64,000 nt of DNA, from positions 4,183,501 through 4,247,500 of the forward strand of contig NZ_CP110644.1 in the NCBI RefSeq assembly GCF_026153515.1, read 5' to 3'. Of this stretch, positions 32,169 through 39,154 are shown piece by piece (position 1 is the first letter of the stretch; every line of letters begins with the position of its first letter). This stretch comes from Pseudomonas sp. KU26590. Its GTDB lineage: Bacteria; Pseudomonadota; Gammaproteobacteria; Pseudomonadales; Pseudomonadaceae. A program made the position numbers and the translations under genes. Below the pieces are notes generated by a model. It was not told the origin of the DNA, made no database searches, and saw only the letters and a program-made list of their open reading frames with translations.

Positions 32169-32961
32169 AGGTGCCATCCCCTACGGCGGTCAGACCGGCC
32201 TTGTAGTCGCGCTGATCGAAGCCGGTGTGGCGGCTGGATGGGAGGTGGTGCACGTTGCTCGGCACCGAGACTTCATCCTCCCAGCGCTTGCCGTTGAGCC
32301 AAGTCGAGGCGTGCGGTATGAACTGGCCGTTGTCTTTGGTCCAGCCGGGTGTCAGCGAGTGTTTCGCCAATGCCTTGATGATCGTGTCGAACAGGGCTTC
32401 GGTGAGCTTGAGCTTTGCCCAGGCCTTCTCCGCTTTGTCCTTCCCGACCTTGCGCGGGTAGAGCTTCCAGAACCGCGCAAAAAGTTCGCCCGCGTCCACC
32501 GGAGCTGGCGACGGGTTGAGGGAATCAGGAATCAGGAATCCGGAATCAAGAGAGAGGGAATCAGCAGGGAAAGAACTGTGCGAGTCTGGTGCTAGTACGG
32601 TGCTTTCCTCATGCTTTCCCTGCGAAGGCTCTACAACGGGCATTGCAGGGATGATGCTCTTCGCCTCTTTCATGTGAGGGTTCTGGTGCTTGGCCCAGTT
32701 GATGATCTGGATCGCCTGAACGTCGCCAACGGTGTAACGCTTGATGAACCCCAAATGATCCAGGTCATCGAGCATGTGGACGATGTCCACGCTGTCAGCT
32801 GGGAACAGGGCCATCTTCAGGCGGCGAGGACGATCTTCCATCCGCCCTTCCCGGTCTGCTTCGGTCCACAAACCGATGAACAGCAGCCGAGTGGCGAAGT
32901 CCAGCTCTGCCAGGTGTTCGTTCGAGAAGAACCCCGGTTTGATATTTCTGGAGCGCGCCAT
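32158..32961 (-). CDS. O-like replication initiator
   Basis: 267 residues. The N terminus MARSRNIKPGFFSNEHLAEL followed by LLFIGLWTEADREGRMEDRP is the common initiator domain of Pseudomonas lambdoid phages. A linker rich in Ser, Asp and Pro is encoded by iteron-like DNA repeats at 32521-32563. The C-terminal PVDAGELFARFWKLYPRKVG domain likely contacts the loader. It would bind the origin within its own gene as lambda O does. ATG 32964 is two codons longer in phase by one codon; AGGA spacing favours 32961. Confidence 0.82.
   Translation of the reverse strand: MARSRNIKPGFFSNEHLAELDFATRLLFIGLWTEADREGRMEDRPRRLKMALFPADSVDIVHMLDDLDHLGFIKRYTVGDVQAIQIINWAKHQNPHMKEAKSIIPAMPVVEPSQGKHEESTVLAPDSHSSFPADSLSLDSGFLIPDSLNPSPAPVDAGELFARFWKLYPRKVGKDKAEKAWAKLKLTEALFDTIIKALAKHSLTPGWTKDNGQFIPHASTWLNGKRWEDEVSVPSNVHHLPSSRHTGFDQRDYKAGLTAVGDGTYEF
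32521..32563 (+). repeat. Iteron-like tandem repeats inside the initiator gene (candidate origin)
   Basis: Four head-to-tail 7-mers GGAATCA, GGAATCA, GGAATCC, GGAATCA (32521-32548), then a fifth GGAATCA at 32557-32563 after a seven-base AG-rich spacer. In lambda the O-binding iterons lie at the same place, in the linker of the O gene. Origin function is inference. Confidence 0.65.
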
Positions 32962-33827
32962 CATGGACGTCCTTTGCCGACAAGCTCGGCAAGCTCAAGG
33001 AAGCGATCCACGTACCAGTGCGGCTGTGTTTCGCGGGGGGATTGAGGGCTGGTCAGATTCTTGCCGTAGGCGAGGCCCTTATCAGTCACGGACCAGAACG
33101 GAACCACCTCCTGCCTGGAGTTCTTGCGGGTCAGCTCTTTGAGGTAGCCGGCGGCTTCAAGGCGCTTGTTGAAGGCCACAACCGAACCGCCCAGGGCAAA
33201 GTCCTTGAGCAAGGCAGTGGCAGACTTGGTGGGCATTGAAGAGCCGCCCGAAGCATCAGGCGCGGCGTCGACCGCATAGCCGGGGAGAAACTTGGCATCC
33301 AGACCATTGTTGGCAGCGATCTTGGAAAGCATCATCATTTTGCTCGACGGCGCCGGTTTCAGCAGGCGGTCGAAACATTCGAGGATTGCGAGTTCGCCCA
33401 GGATCTTCGAATTGTTATGCGGCTGCGCGGTGTAGGCGCCGGTCTTACGAATGGTAGGCAGAACCTGACCCACAACCCACTCTTCAAACTGCTCTGCAGC
33501 CGGAAGCTTGGACTTCATGACCAGGCGGTAGAGGTCACGCTCAGGAATGATCTGCACCGCACGTACCTGACCTCCCATTTCGGTATGGCAGGTACTGATG
33601 GCTTTGCAGTGAGCATTGATCGCTTTCGAGGTGTTTGCGTAACCCAGCGCTTCAGCTATGTCTTTTGCGATGAAGTGAGGCTCGCCATGGATGTCGTCTA
33701 CCACCCGAATTGGAAACCCATGGAAATCGAATGGCGTGACTGGAGAAATCCGCGCCACGTTTTCGTAAATCGCATTTCGTGGCGCGGACCGTTTCAGGGC
33801 CTGTACATCTGTATTAGAGGTATGCAT
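32961..33827 (-). CDS. Phage antirepressor, BRO-N family
   Basis: 288 residues. BRO-N domain at about residues 32-130 (FHGFPIRVVDDIHGEPHFIA, KDIAEALGYANTSKAI, ERDLYRLVMKSKLPAAEQFE, VLPTIRKTG). The C-terminal half has a different regulator domain (VVPFWSVTDKGLAYGKN). Such proteins relieve repression or regulate lytic genes. ATG 33827 has GAGG upstream. Its 5' coding part holds a palindrome related to the repeats around 24 kb. A GTG 12 bases upstream is also open. Confidence 0.82.
   Translation of the reverse strand: MHTSNTDVQALKRSAPRNAIYENVARISPVTPFDFHGFPIRVVDDIHGEPHFIAKDIAEALGYANTSKAINAHCKAISTCHTEMGGQVRAVQIIPERDLYRLVMKSKLPAAEQFEEWVVGQVLPTIRKTGAYTAQPHNNSKILGELAILECFDRLLKPAPSSKMMMLSKIAANNGLDAKFLPGYAVDAAPDASGGSSMPTKSATALLKDFALGGSVVAFNKRLEAAGYLKELTRKNSRQEVVPFWSVTDKGLAYGKNLTSPQSPRETQPHWYVDRFLELAELVGKGRP
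33751..33786. repeat. Inverted repeat CGCGCCACG ... CGTGGCGCG inside the antirepressor gene
   Basis: 9-bp perfect arms (33751-33759 and 33778-33786) separated by 18 bases. On the minus strand the right arm reads CGCGCCACGAAAT, matching the 24.6-kb inverted repeat arm. Located 40-75 bases inside the coding region. Confidence 0.6.
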
Positions 33828-33909
33828 AATCGGCCTCACAGAGTTTCAAGTTATGCGCTGCACAAGAGCCGGGATTGCGCCCCGGCTTTTTTGTGCCTGC
33901 GATTTAGGT

Positions 33910-34149
33910 TTATTCACGATTCAGGCCCTCATCAGGCCGTGGTTTCGAGGGGGAATACGGTCGCCTGAATGGCTGGACTGTTCCCGACATCGTCTTTGGC
34001 CTGGTGCGCTGGACGATGTGTTTCTCGATCTTTTCCTTCACCAGTTGTTGAACTGGTATCCCGAGTTCGGCGGCTGCCTCCTTCAGGAACTGGATGTCTT
34101 CCTCATCCGCGATCTGCCGTAACAGCAGGTCGGTTTCGGTCTCAGGCAT
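33910..34149 (-). CDS. Hypothetical small early protein
   Basis: 79 residues, MPETETDLLLRQIADEEDIQ, mainly helical, then a basic proline-rich tail (PFRRPYSPSKPRPDEG). It lies between the ribbon-helix-helix gene and the antirepressor, near where lambda has cII, but no CII helix-turn-helix is seen. Not recognised. Confidence 0.55.
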   Translation of the reverse strand: MPETETDLLLRQIADEEDIQFLKEAAAELGIPVQQLVKEKIEKHIVQRTRPKTMSGTVQPFRRPYSPSKPRPDEGLNRE

Positions 34150-34169
34150 AAAGCCTCCATTGCGGGCCT

Positions 34170-34358
34170 TCAGGCGATGTCTTGGATGCGGGTAAGCTCG
34201 TCCCTCATCTGCTGGATTGCGGCCTTCAAGATTTCACGAGCCAACACGGCCTTCTGCGTGCCGTGGATCTTTGCCAGCGAACGCAGGTACTCGTCGTATT
34301 CGTCGCTCAGTCGGACTTTCGTTTCGTTGTGGTTCAGGTGTTTCGGGTCTTCGTACAT
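34170..34358 (-). CDS. Ribbon-helix-helix regulator (Arc/CopG-like)
   Basis: 62 residues. ETKVRLSDEYDEYLRSLAKI then GTQKAVLAREILKAAIQQM is the beta strand plus two helices of the Arc/CopG fold. ATG 34358 has GAGGAG eight bases upstream. Lies directly downstream of cro, so it should be an early regulator. Confidence 0.75.
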   Translation of the reverse strand: MYEDPKHLNHNETKVRLSDEYDEYLRSLAKIHGTQKAVLAREILKAAIQQMRDELTRIQDIA

Positions 34359-34389
34359 CGGTGACTCCTCAATGGCTGATAAGTGGGTT

Positions 34390-34584
34390 TTAGGCTGCGG
34401 ATTTTTGTGAAGGGAACGGGCGCTGCTCTTTGGCCTGGAAGCTGCCGTCAGGAAGCTCAAGCACACGGATGTCCCGTTTCGCGGAAAGCGCTTTGTGAAT
34501 GGCTGGGGCCGTCACACGAAGAAGCCGTGCGGCTTCGGACTGCCCTTTGTCAGCAACAAACATTTCGAGGGGTGTCTCGTTCAT
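34390..34584 (-). CDS. cro: Cro-like repressor
   Basis: 64 residues. MNETPLEMFVADKGQSEAAR then LLRVTAPAIHKALSAKRDI is the helix-turn-helix of lambda Cro relatives, with the Cro-type end PFPSQKSAA. It is the first gene of the minus-strand early operon, divergent from the CI gene across the operators. GAGG lies seven bases before the ATG. Expected to shut off the CI promoter and later the early promoters. Confidence 0.9.
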   Translation of the reverse strand: MNETPLEMFVADKGQSEAARLLRVTAPAIHKALSAKRDIRVLELPDGSFQAKEQRPFPSQKSAA

Positions 34585-34611
34585 GATCTGGCCTCGGTTG
34601 TAGATGAGGCG

Positions 34612-34640
34612 ATATTAACCATCTGTTAATGATTAATCAA
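34612..34640 (-). promoter_or_regulatory. Early promoter P_R for the cro operon
   Basis: Minus strand TTGATT (34640-34635), 17 bases, TAATAT (34617-34612). The operator-like palindrome 34614-34630 covers the spacer and -10, so repressor binding would block it. Start expected near 34605, about 20 bases before the cro ATG. Confidence 0.8.
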
Positions 34641-34676
34641 TACCGATGGTTTCTTCCCCGTTTTTACCGTTGGTAA
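34614..34676. promoter_or_regulatory. Operator cluster O_R between cro and cI
   Basis: Three related sites: ATTAAC-CATCT-GTTAAT (34614-34630), ACCGATGGT (34642-34650) and TTACC-GTT-GGTAA (34664-34676). The shared half-site is TTAACCAT/ATGGT. They cover P_R and the region in front of cI. The same motif recurs downstream of cI. CI and Cro binding is inferred. Confidence 0.75.
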
Positions 34677-34688
34677 TAAATTAACGCC

Positions 34689-35468
34689 ATGACCAGAAAA
34701 CGACTTTTGCCCCCGGATCGCCTCGCTGAATGCAAGGCCGCTCACGATCTATTCCTCTCGAAAAAGAAGGAGTTGGGTCTTAGCCAAAAGAAAATTGCGG
34801 AAGCCGCCGGTATAACGCCGGCCGCCGTGAATCTGTACTTCAAGGGGATCAACCCCCTCAACGCGCAATTTGCCGCCATACTGTCCGAACAGATAAAGGA
34901 GCCTGTGGAGCGATTCAGTGCGCGCCTGGCTGCCGAAATAGGAAAGCTGACGCGAGCAACCCCAGACCGTGCAGCTGCTACTTCGAATGCCGAGCTGCTT
35001 GGGCCAATTGATGTCTGGGATGACGACACGCCGCTCGATGACGATGAGGTGTATGTGCCATTTCTAAAGGAAGTAGAGCTCTCGGCGGGCAAGGGACGCA
35101 CAGCCGTAGAGCAGTCTCATAAGCAGAAGTTGAGGTTCGGCAAGCTGACTCTCCGCAAACAAGGTGTCCAGCCGTCAGACGCTGTGTGCGTCACGGTGAG
35201 CGGGAATAGCATGGAGCCGGTATTGCCTGATGGCAGCACAGTGGGGGTAGATCAGGGCACCACATCAATCACGGACGGTAAGATGTATGCCATCGATCAC
35301 GGCGGGCAGCTTCGCGTGAAGACGCTGTACCGTCTCCCAGGAGGAGGAATGCGGATGCGCAGCTTCAACCGAGAGGAGCACCCCGACGAGGAATACTCAG
35401 CCATCGAGATGATCGAGATGGAAATAATTGTTCTGGGCCGGGTGTTCTGGTCCTCAGCTCTCTGGTAG
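34689..35468 (+). CDS. cI: CI-type repressor with S24 self-cleavage domain
   Basis: 259 residues. Helix-turn-helix LSQKKIAEAAGITPAAVNLY at 31-50; Ala133-Gly134 in LSAGKGR is the predicted cleavage site; GNSMEP holds the nucleophile Ser174 and RVKTLYR the general base Lys211. So RecA-stimulated autocleavage (SOS induction) is expected. No Shine-Dalgarno precedes the ATG and a TAATAA -10-like element at 34674-34679 lies only ten bases upstream, suggesting a leaderless message as for lambda cI. A strong terminator follows. Confidence 0.92.
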   Translation: MTRKRLLPPDRLAECKAAHDLFLSKKKELGLSQKKIAEAAGITPAAVNLYFKGINPLNAQFAAILSEQIKEPVERFSARLAAEIGKLTRATPDRAAATSNAELLGPIDVWDDDTPLDDDEVYVPFLKEVELSAGKGRTAVEQSHKQKLRFGKLTLRKQGVQPSDAVCVTVSGNSMEPVLPDGSTVGVDQGTTSITDGKMYAIDHGGQLRVKTLYRLPGGGMRMRSFNREEHPDEEYSAIEMIEMEIIVLGRVFWSSALW

Positions 35469-35497
35469 AGCCCCGCGCGCCAAGCGCTCAGTAAATG

Positions 35498-35524
35498 ATC
35501 CCGCCACCCGAGCGGGATTTTTTT
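35498..35524 (+). terminator. Rho-independent terminator of cI
   Basis: ATCCCGC/GCGGGAT stem, seven-base loop, then seven T, 30 bases after the cI stop codon. Confidence 0.85.
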
Positions 35525-35541
35525 CGCCTACTGAAAAATAA

Positions 35542-35583
35542 TTAACCATCGGTGTTGACTCATCAATAAACCGATGGTTAACT
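35542..35583 (+). promoter_or_regulatory. Second operator pair and leftward-type early promoter (O_L/P_L)
   Basis: Perfect 12-bp inverted arms TTAACCATCGGT (35542-35553) and ACCGATGGTTAA (35570-35581), the same half-site as at O_R. The spacer contains TTGACT (35555-35560), a good -35, with TTAACT 17 bases later as a weak -10. It would drive the plus-strand operon and be closed by CI. Confidence 0.7.
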
Positions 35584-35632
35584 AAGCCCATCGAAACGAA
35601 TCAGCCCCTACCAAGGGCCTCACGGATCGGTA

Positions 35633-35676
35633 GATCTTTAAAAACCTAGACCGCCAAGCCTGCAGGCATAGCAGGC
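35633..35676 (+). promoter_or_regulatory. nut-like antitermination site (boxA-like plus hairpin)
   Basis: GATCTTTAAAAA (35633-35644) resembles boxA; 13 bases later GCCTGC/GCAGGC (35658-35676) forms a six-base-pair hairpin with a seven-base loop, like boxB. About 45 bases after the expected P_L start. Same order as lambda nutL. Function inferred. Confidence 0.45.
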
Positions 35677-35697
35677 CATCAACCCAGCAGGGCTCTG

Positions 35698-35781
35698 ATG
35701 CAAACAGGTGTGACGGCCATGAAGCTGTCATTCAAGCGACACGCAGGCCGCAAACGAGGGCGGAAGCGTGATACCGGGTGA
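35698..35781 (+). CDS. Tiny arginine-rich peptide downstream of the nut-like site (27 residues)
   Basis: MQTGVTAMKLSFKRHAGRKR followed by GRKRDTG; eight of the last 15 residues are Arg or Lys. AGGG lies five bases before the ATG; a second ATG seven codons in is possible. The rest of the leader (35583-35870) has no other gene-like frame. An RNA-binding role resembling lambda N would fit location and charge, but N proteins are longer. Uncertain. Confidence 0.35.
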   Translation: MQTGVTAMKLSFKRHAGRKRGRKRDTG

Positions 35782-35870
35782 GCGACCGGGGCCTGATTTG
35801 AAAAACAGATTTCACTGGCTGGCCTTGGCAACAGGGCCAGACGGGAAATCAACCTACTGAGATACCCGAA

Positions 35871-36002
35871 ATGAACACCAACAGAGTGCAGTGCCGCGAT
35901 CAGGCTGAAGTGACCGAAGTCGCTGAGATGTGCGCCGCCACCGGCTACCTCTACAGCGTCGATGAGCAGCTGATGCTGACCTTTTGGAAAGCCCAACAGT
36001 AA
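35871..36002 (+). CDS. Small early protein (43 residues)
   Basis: MNTNRVQCRDQAEVTEVAEM then a helix ending LTFWKAQQ. Good codon use; only a weak GAGA ribosome site. First protein-like frame of the plus-strand early operon. Not recognised. Confidence 0.5.
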   Translation: MNTNRVQCRDQAEVTEVAEMCAATGYLYSVDEQLMLTFWKAQQ

Positions 36003-36019
36003 CCCCCTGGAGAAACGCC

Positions 36020-36100
36020 ATGACCCATAAACAAGAACCAGTATTCGTCGGCTACACCGAAGACGGCATGGCGATCTACCGACTGCCGTTTCAGCTGTGA
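36020..36100 (+). CDS. Tiny early protein (26 residues)
   Basis: MTHKQEPVFVGYTEDGMAIY then RLPFQL. A good GGAG lies eight bases upstream of the ATG and the next gene follows in 66 bases. Short peptides of this type are common in this operon. Function unknown. Confidence 0.45.
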   Translation: MTHKQEPVFVGYTEDGMAIYRLPFQL

Positions 36101-36166
36101 ACAAACCGAACGATTTCTGAAGCGCCTGGGCGACCGGGCGTTTTGGAAACAGAACGGGAGCAACAC

Positions 36167-36928
36167 ATGAAAGTCGACAATGAGGTTATGGCGCTGCTCA
36201 GCGCCTCGCGCACCGAAGACAACAAGCTGTTCATCACTGGCGGGCAACTCGACAAGAGCCTTTATGCGCGCTTGGATAAAACACTGAAGGCCGCTGGCGG
36301 GAAGTGGAACACGAAAGCAAAAGCTCACCTTTTTGCTGGTGAGGCAGCGGATGCAATCGAAAACATCCTAATGACCGGCGAGGTCACCGTGCCGCAGGAC
36401 TTTGGATTCTTCCCAACACCGCCAATCGTTGCGAAACAGGCGGCAGACCTGGCTGAGATCGGCGACGGCATGATGGTTCTGGAGCCAAGCGCAGGAAAAG
36501 GCTCATTGGCAATCGCAGCTCACGCCGCCGCTAATGATGTGCAGGTTTATATGCACGAGTTGCTGCCTGACAACCACGCGATTTTGGTCAGCTTGAACCT
36601 GCCAATGTCTGGTGTTTCGGCGCCGGGCGACTTCTTGCAAGTTGAGCCAAAGCCGGTTTATGACCGGGTGCTGATGAATCCGCCCTTCGACAAAAAGCGC
36701 AGCGACATTCATCACGTGTTCCATGCCCTGAAATTCCTGAAGCCCGGCGGACGGCTGGTGGCGATCATGCCGTCTGGCGTGACCTTCCGCGACGACGCCC
36801 TGACTCGTGACTTCCGAAGCATCGTTGAGCAGCGCGGTGGACACATTGAAGCGCTACCCGAGTCCAGCTTCAAGCAGTCAGGAACGATGGTGGGCACCGT
36901 ACTGGTAGTGATTCCAGCGGCCGCCTAA
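36167..36928 (+). CDS. DNA methyltransferase, N6-adenine type (NPPF)
   Basis: 253 residues from ATG 36167 (GGGAG seven bases upstream). SAM-binding motif VLEPSAGKG at 104-112 and catalytic NPPF at 171-174, followed by FLKPGGRLVAIMPSGV. The order SAM site then NPPF and the DFGFFPTPP sequence before it match phage adenine methyltransferases. Likely protects phage DNA from host restriction. Target sequence unknown. Confidence 0.82.
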   Translation: MKVDNEVMALLSASRTEDNKLFITGGQLDKSLYARLDKTLKAAGGKWNTKAKAHLFAGEAADAIENILMTGEVTVPQDFGFFPTPPIVAKQAADLAEIGDGMMVLEPSAGKGSLAIAAHAAANDVQVYMHELLPDNHAILVSLNLPMSGVSAPGDFLQVEPKPVYDRVLMNPPFDKKRSDIHHVFHALKFLKPGGRLVAIMPSGVTFRDDALTRDFRSIVEQRGGHIEALPESSFKQSGTMVGTVLVVIPAAA

Positions 36929-36952
36929 ACCCTAACGACCAGAGACAAGACC

Positions 36953-37051
36953 ATGCCAACCCTACCCTCACCCCCACAAGCATGGGGACTTCTGACAGCA
37001 ATACTTTCGCTGCACGCCCTCGCGCTGGGGCTGATGGTGGCTTGGTCTTGA
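36953..37051 (+). CDS. Small membrane peptide (32 residues)
   Basis: MPTLPSPPQAWGLLTAILSL followed by HALALGLMVAWS, one membrane segment. Ribosome site weak. Ends 14 bases before the next gene. Such one-segment peptides recur in this prophage. Function unknown. Confidence 0.4.
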   Translation: MPTLPSPPQAWGLLTAILSLHALALGLMVAWS

Positions 37052-37065
37052 AAGGAGAGAACGCG

Positions 37066-37320
37066 ATGCCGAAGTACATGCTTGATTACATACGCTTGTG
37101 CAGCTGCTGCAGCATGGATGTGAGAACGACCGGCAACATGCTCAGCATCGTGATTCCATCACTACAGGCTCATGCCTCAGCTCTTCGGAGCGCGATAGCG
37201 ACGGTGCCTGAGGGTTGCCCTGAGCTTGAGGAGGACGCCGGGGTTATCGAGGCGGCAATTCGTTCATTTATCCAACGGTGCCGACCGCAGCCGATCCAGC
37301 AGGACCTGTTCGCAGCATGA
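37066..37320 (+). CDS. Hypothetical early protein
   Basis: 84 residues from ATG 37066 (AAAGGAGAG nine bases upstream). MPKYMLDYIRLCSCCSMDVR, helical C terminus with an IQQDLFAA end. Cysteines C12-C14-C15 may bind metal. Not recognised. Confidence 0.65.
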   Translation: MPKYMLDYIRLCSCCSMDVRTTGNMLSIVIPSLQAHASALRSAIATVPEGCPELEEDAGVIEAAIRSFIQRCRPQPIQQDLFAA

Positions 37321-37352
37321 TGTGCCGTCGGCATTCGCAAGAGTGCCCATAA

Positions 37353-37453
37353 GCTCTGCAATCTCGCCGGAACGTGAATACCGGTTACCCGCCAGCCTGT
37401 CACGGGGCATTGAATACGGTGGGCTGAGGGTTCGCCCTCGGAGATTGCAGAGC
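37353..37453 (+). other. Structured element: 13-bp inverted repeat enclosing further hairpins
   Basis: GCTCTGCAATCTC (37353-37365) pairs perfectly with GAGATTGCAGAGC (37441-37453). Inside are CCGG-N10-CCGG (37367-37384) and GAGGG-TTCG-CCCTC (37426-37439). Together they form a multibranched fold. The right arm contains a GGAG-type ribosome site, two bases before an ATG at 37455. The stretch 37321-37533 has no convincing gene otherwise. Confidence 0.55.
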
Positions 37454-37533
37454 GATGCAGAAGCGGCGTGGAAAATCGAAGACACGCAAGGCGCAATCGG
37501 GAGCCAGAAAACAGCCCGTGCTACGGCAGGTAG

Positions 37534-37656
37534 GTGGCCAAGCAGAAACTGAGAGCCTTCGGGCCAGACTGCGAACACATCGACGGGGTAGCGTCCGTCC
37601 TTCTGCATCACCCCATTCAACAGGTAGCCACTGCCTTCCCAGTGAGCGAGCAATAG
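37534..37656 (+). CDS. Possible small early protein (40 residues)
   Basis: GTG start directly after an in-frame TAG; VAKQKLRAFGPDCEHIDGVA then HHPIQQVATAFPVSEQ. Codon use resembles real genes, and it ends ten bases before the next ATG. Its ribosome site is poor, and the reading frame on the other strand is also open. Low certainty. Confidence 0.35.
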   Translation: MAKQKLRAFGPDCEHIDGVASVLLHHPIQQVATAFPVSEQ

Positions 37657-37665
37657 GAGATTGCG

Positions 37666-37848
37666 ATGAGTGATCCCAAGCCTAAACCGTGCCCGGTATG
37701 CGAGAGCGATGACCTGGAAGTGGACAGCTCCACAAACTCTGCGAGCTGGGTCCAGTGCCGCCAGTGCGATCACAAGTTGCAGCAAGCCTGCTCAGAAGAG
37801 GCCGTGGTTCGCCGCTGGAACAAGTTGCCGCGTACCACAACTGCGTAA
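37666..37848 (+). CDS. Lar-like restriction alleviation protein (zinc ribbon)
   Basis: 60 residues. CPVC at positions 9-12 and CRQC in WVQCRQCDH form a zinc ribbon, and the end VRRWNKLP is the mark of the Lar family (Rac prophage Lar), which reduces type I restriction of incoming DNA. AGGAG lies seven bases upstream. Many related small zinc proteins exist, so antirestriction is probable but not proven. Confidence 0.65.
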   Translation: MSDPKPKPCPVCESDDLEVDSSTNSASWVQCRQCDHKLQQACSEEAVVRRWNKLPRTTTA

Positions 37849-37971
37849 CACCCCCCTACACCAACCCCCACTGAACATACCGCACTGTCCATCCTCCGCT
37901 GCCTATCTGGCCGATCGCGTTCTTGGCTTGGGCAGTGCCGTGTGTTTGGTTAATCAGCAAGGAGATTGAAC

Positions 37972-38229
37972 ATGAGCGAATGGATCAAGTGCAGCGACAG
38001 GCTGCCCGAACTGAAAGATGACGCTGTGCTGGCTTATTCAGACGGAACCTCGCCGCACGCTGAGCAGCATGCTTGGCCCAAGGGCGGCATGGACATGGTG
38101 CACATACAAGATTACTTCGGCGATGTCACTTGCGGTCTGGACGCTTCTGGAAAGCAGCTCTACACGCAGATGTATCTGAGCAATGGCGTGACTCATTGGC
38201 AGCCAATGCCCGCCCCGCCTACCGAATAA
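37972..38229 (+). CDS. DUF551-type protein
   Basis: 85 residues from ATG 37972 (AAGGAG seven bases upstream). EWIKCSDRLPELKDDAVLAY at the start and VTHWQPMPAPPTE at the end define the DUF551 family, common in phage early regions, function unknown. Followed by a short duplicated sequence (GAATAACCCACCCC twice, 38223-38250). Confidence 0.75.
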   Translation: MSEWIKCSDRLPELKDDAVLAYSDGTSPHAEQHAWPKGGMDMVHIQDYFGDVTCGLDASGKQLYTQMYLSNGVTHWQPMPAPPTE

Positions 38230-38268
38230 CCCACCCCCGAATAACCCACCCCGCCGACGGAGGCGACC

Positions 38269-38682
38269 ATGAATGCTTTAGCCAAAGCACAGTTCGAGTA
38301 TGACAACCGCCTTCCGGTGGAGCTGGACACGGACGCGGAACGGATTTGGATCGACGATGCAGCGGAACAGTTGCTGCTCGGCGCCGACGTCAAGTTCAAG
38401 CGCTCCCTTCACTCTCCCCAGGGTGTCACCTACGAACAGTTCGCCGCCGCAGTGGATGAGTTTGTGATGGGCCAGCTCTCGGCTACAGGCATCAGCAACT
38501 CAGTGTTGGGCCGACTGGTGCTAGCCGCCAAGCGACGCGCATCGTCTGACGCCTGCACTGCGGCCGCTGAGGCCCTGAACAGTCCCAACCCTGACGAAGC
38601 GCTGCGCCAGATCGCGATCACGCTGCTGACGCCGATGGCGAGGGATGCGCTGATTGCTCAGGCCGAGGATGCGGAGCTATGA
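38269..38682 (+). CDS. Hypothetical early protein
   Basis: 137 residues, helical, MNALAKAQFEYDNRLPVELD. The first part is a conserved phage pattern (EYDNRLPVE), then ALNSPNPDEALRQIAITLLT. Overlaps the next gene by four bases. Not recognised further. Confidence 0.65.
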   Translation: MNALAKAQFEYDNRLPVELDTDAERIWIDDAAEQLLLGADVKFKRSLHSPQGVTYEQFAAAVDEFVMGQLSATGISNSVLGRLVLAAKRRASSDACTAAAEALNSPNPDEALRQIAITLLTPMARDALIAQAEDAEL

Positions 38683-38888
38683 ACAGCCCGCACGTTCTGA
38701 TCGGTCGTTACCTCGACGACATCGAATCTGGCGACAGGCCTCCCCTCTACGATCGCCTTGCCGAGAAATGCATCGTCGACCACTTCATGTCCGACGCGAT
38801 CGACGCCGAAGAATTCCACTACTACTGCGCGCGTTTCCGCCGTGCTGTTGGGCGTGACGTAGTGCAGAACGCAAGGAGAGCAGCATGA
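38679..38888 (+). CDS. Hypothetical early protein
   Basis: 69 residues, acidic then basic (MNSPHVLIGRYLDDIESGDR). ATGA overlaps on both sides. Not recognised. Confidence 0.55.
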   Translation: MNSPHVLIGRYLDDIESGDRPPLYDRLAEKCIVDHFMSDAIDAEEFHYYCARFRRAVGRDVVQNARRAA

Positions 38889-39154
38889 CCACTCCACTGT
38901 ATCCATCGCTGGCTGAAGAGCAGATCGCTGACATCGAACGCCGTCTGACAATCTTAGGCTTCGGTGCTCCAAGCGTTGAGTTGCCAGAAAGCATGGCAGT
39001 CCCCGAGGACCGGGTTCTGATGGTGTTCAAGGGCCTGACCATGCTGGACGCAATGCGCGAGGCTGAGCGGGCGCATATCTCGAACCCTGAAGCGTGGAGC
39101 CGCCGGACTTGCCTGTGTGGTGAGTGGACGCTGAGTTACGAGGTGCGGGTATGA
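38885..39154 (+). CDS. Hypothetical early protein
   Basis: 89 residues, MTTPLYPSLAEEQIADIERR; AGGAG five bases upstream. Contains a C-terminal RRTCLCGEW. Overlaps the next gene by four bases. Not recognised. Confidence 0.6.
   Translation: MTTPLYPSLAEEQIADIERRLTILGFGAPSVELPESMAVPEDRVLMVFKGLTMLDAMREAERAHISNPEAWSRRTCLCGEWTLSYEVRV

Noticed and set aside
31122..32297. 391-codon plus-strand open frame over the DnaC-type gene
   Set aside because: Antisense shadow; the minus strand carries clear Walker motifs.
37455..37673. 72-codon arginine-rich plus-strand frame after the inverted repeat
   Set aside because: Has a GGAG-type site, but the second half has atypical codons and overlaps a better frame at 37534. 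Not listed as a gene.
37264..37785. 173-codon minus-strand frame across the structured gap and the Lar-like gene
   Set aside because: Looks partly protein-like but has no ribosome site, overlaps a recognised gene antisense, and lies against the operon. Kept only as a caution in the structured-element finding.
38223..38250. GAATAACCCACCCC repeated twice
   Set aside because: Two-copy short repeat across a stop codon; probably local duplication without clear function.
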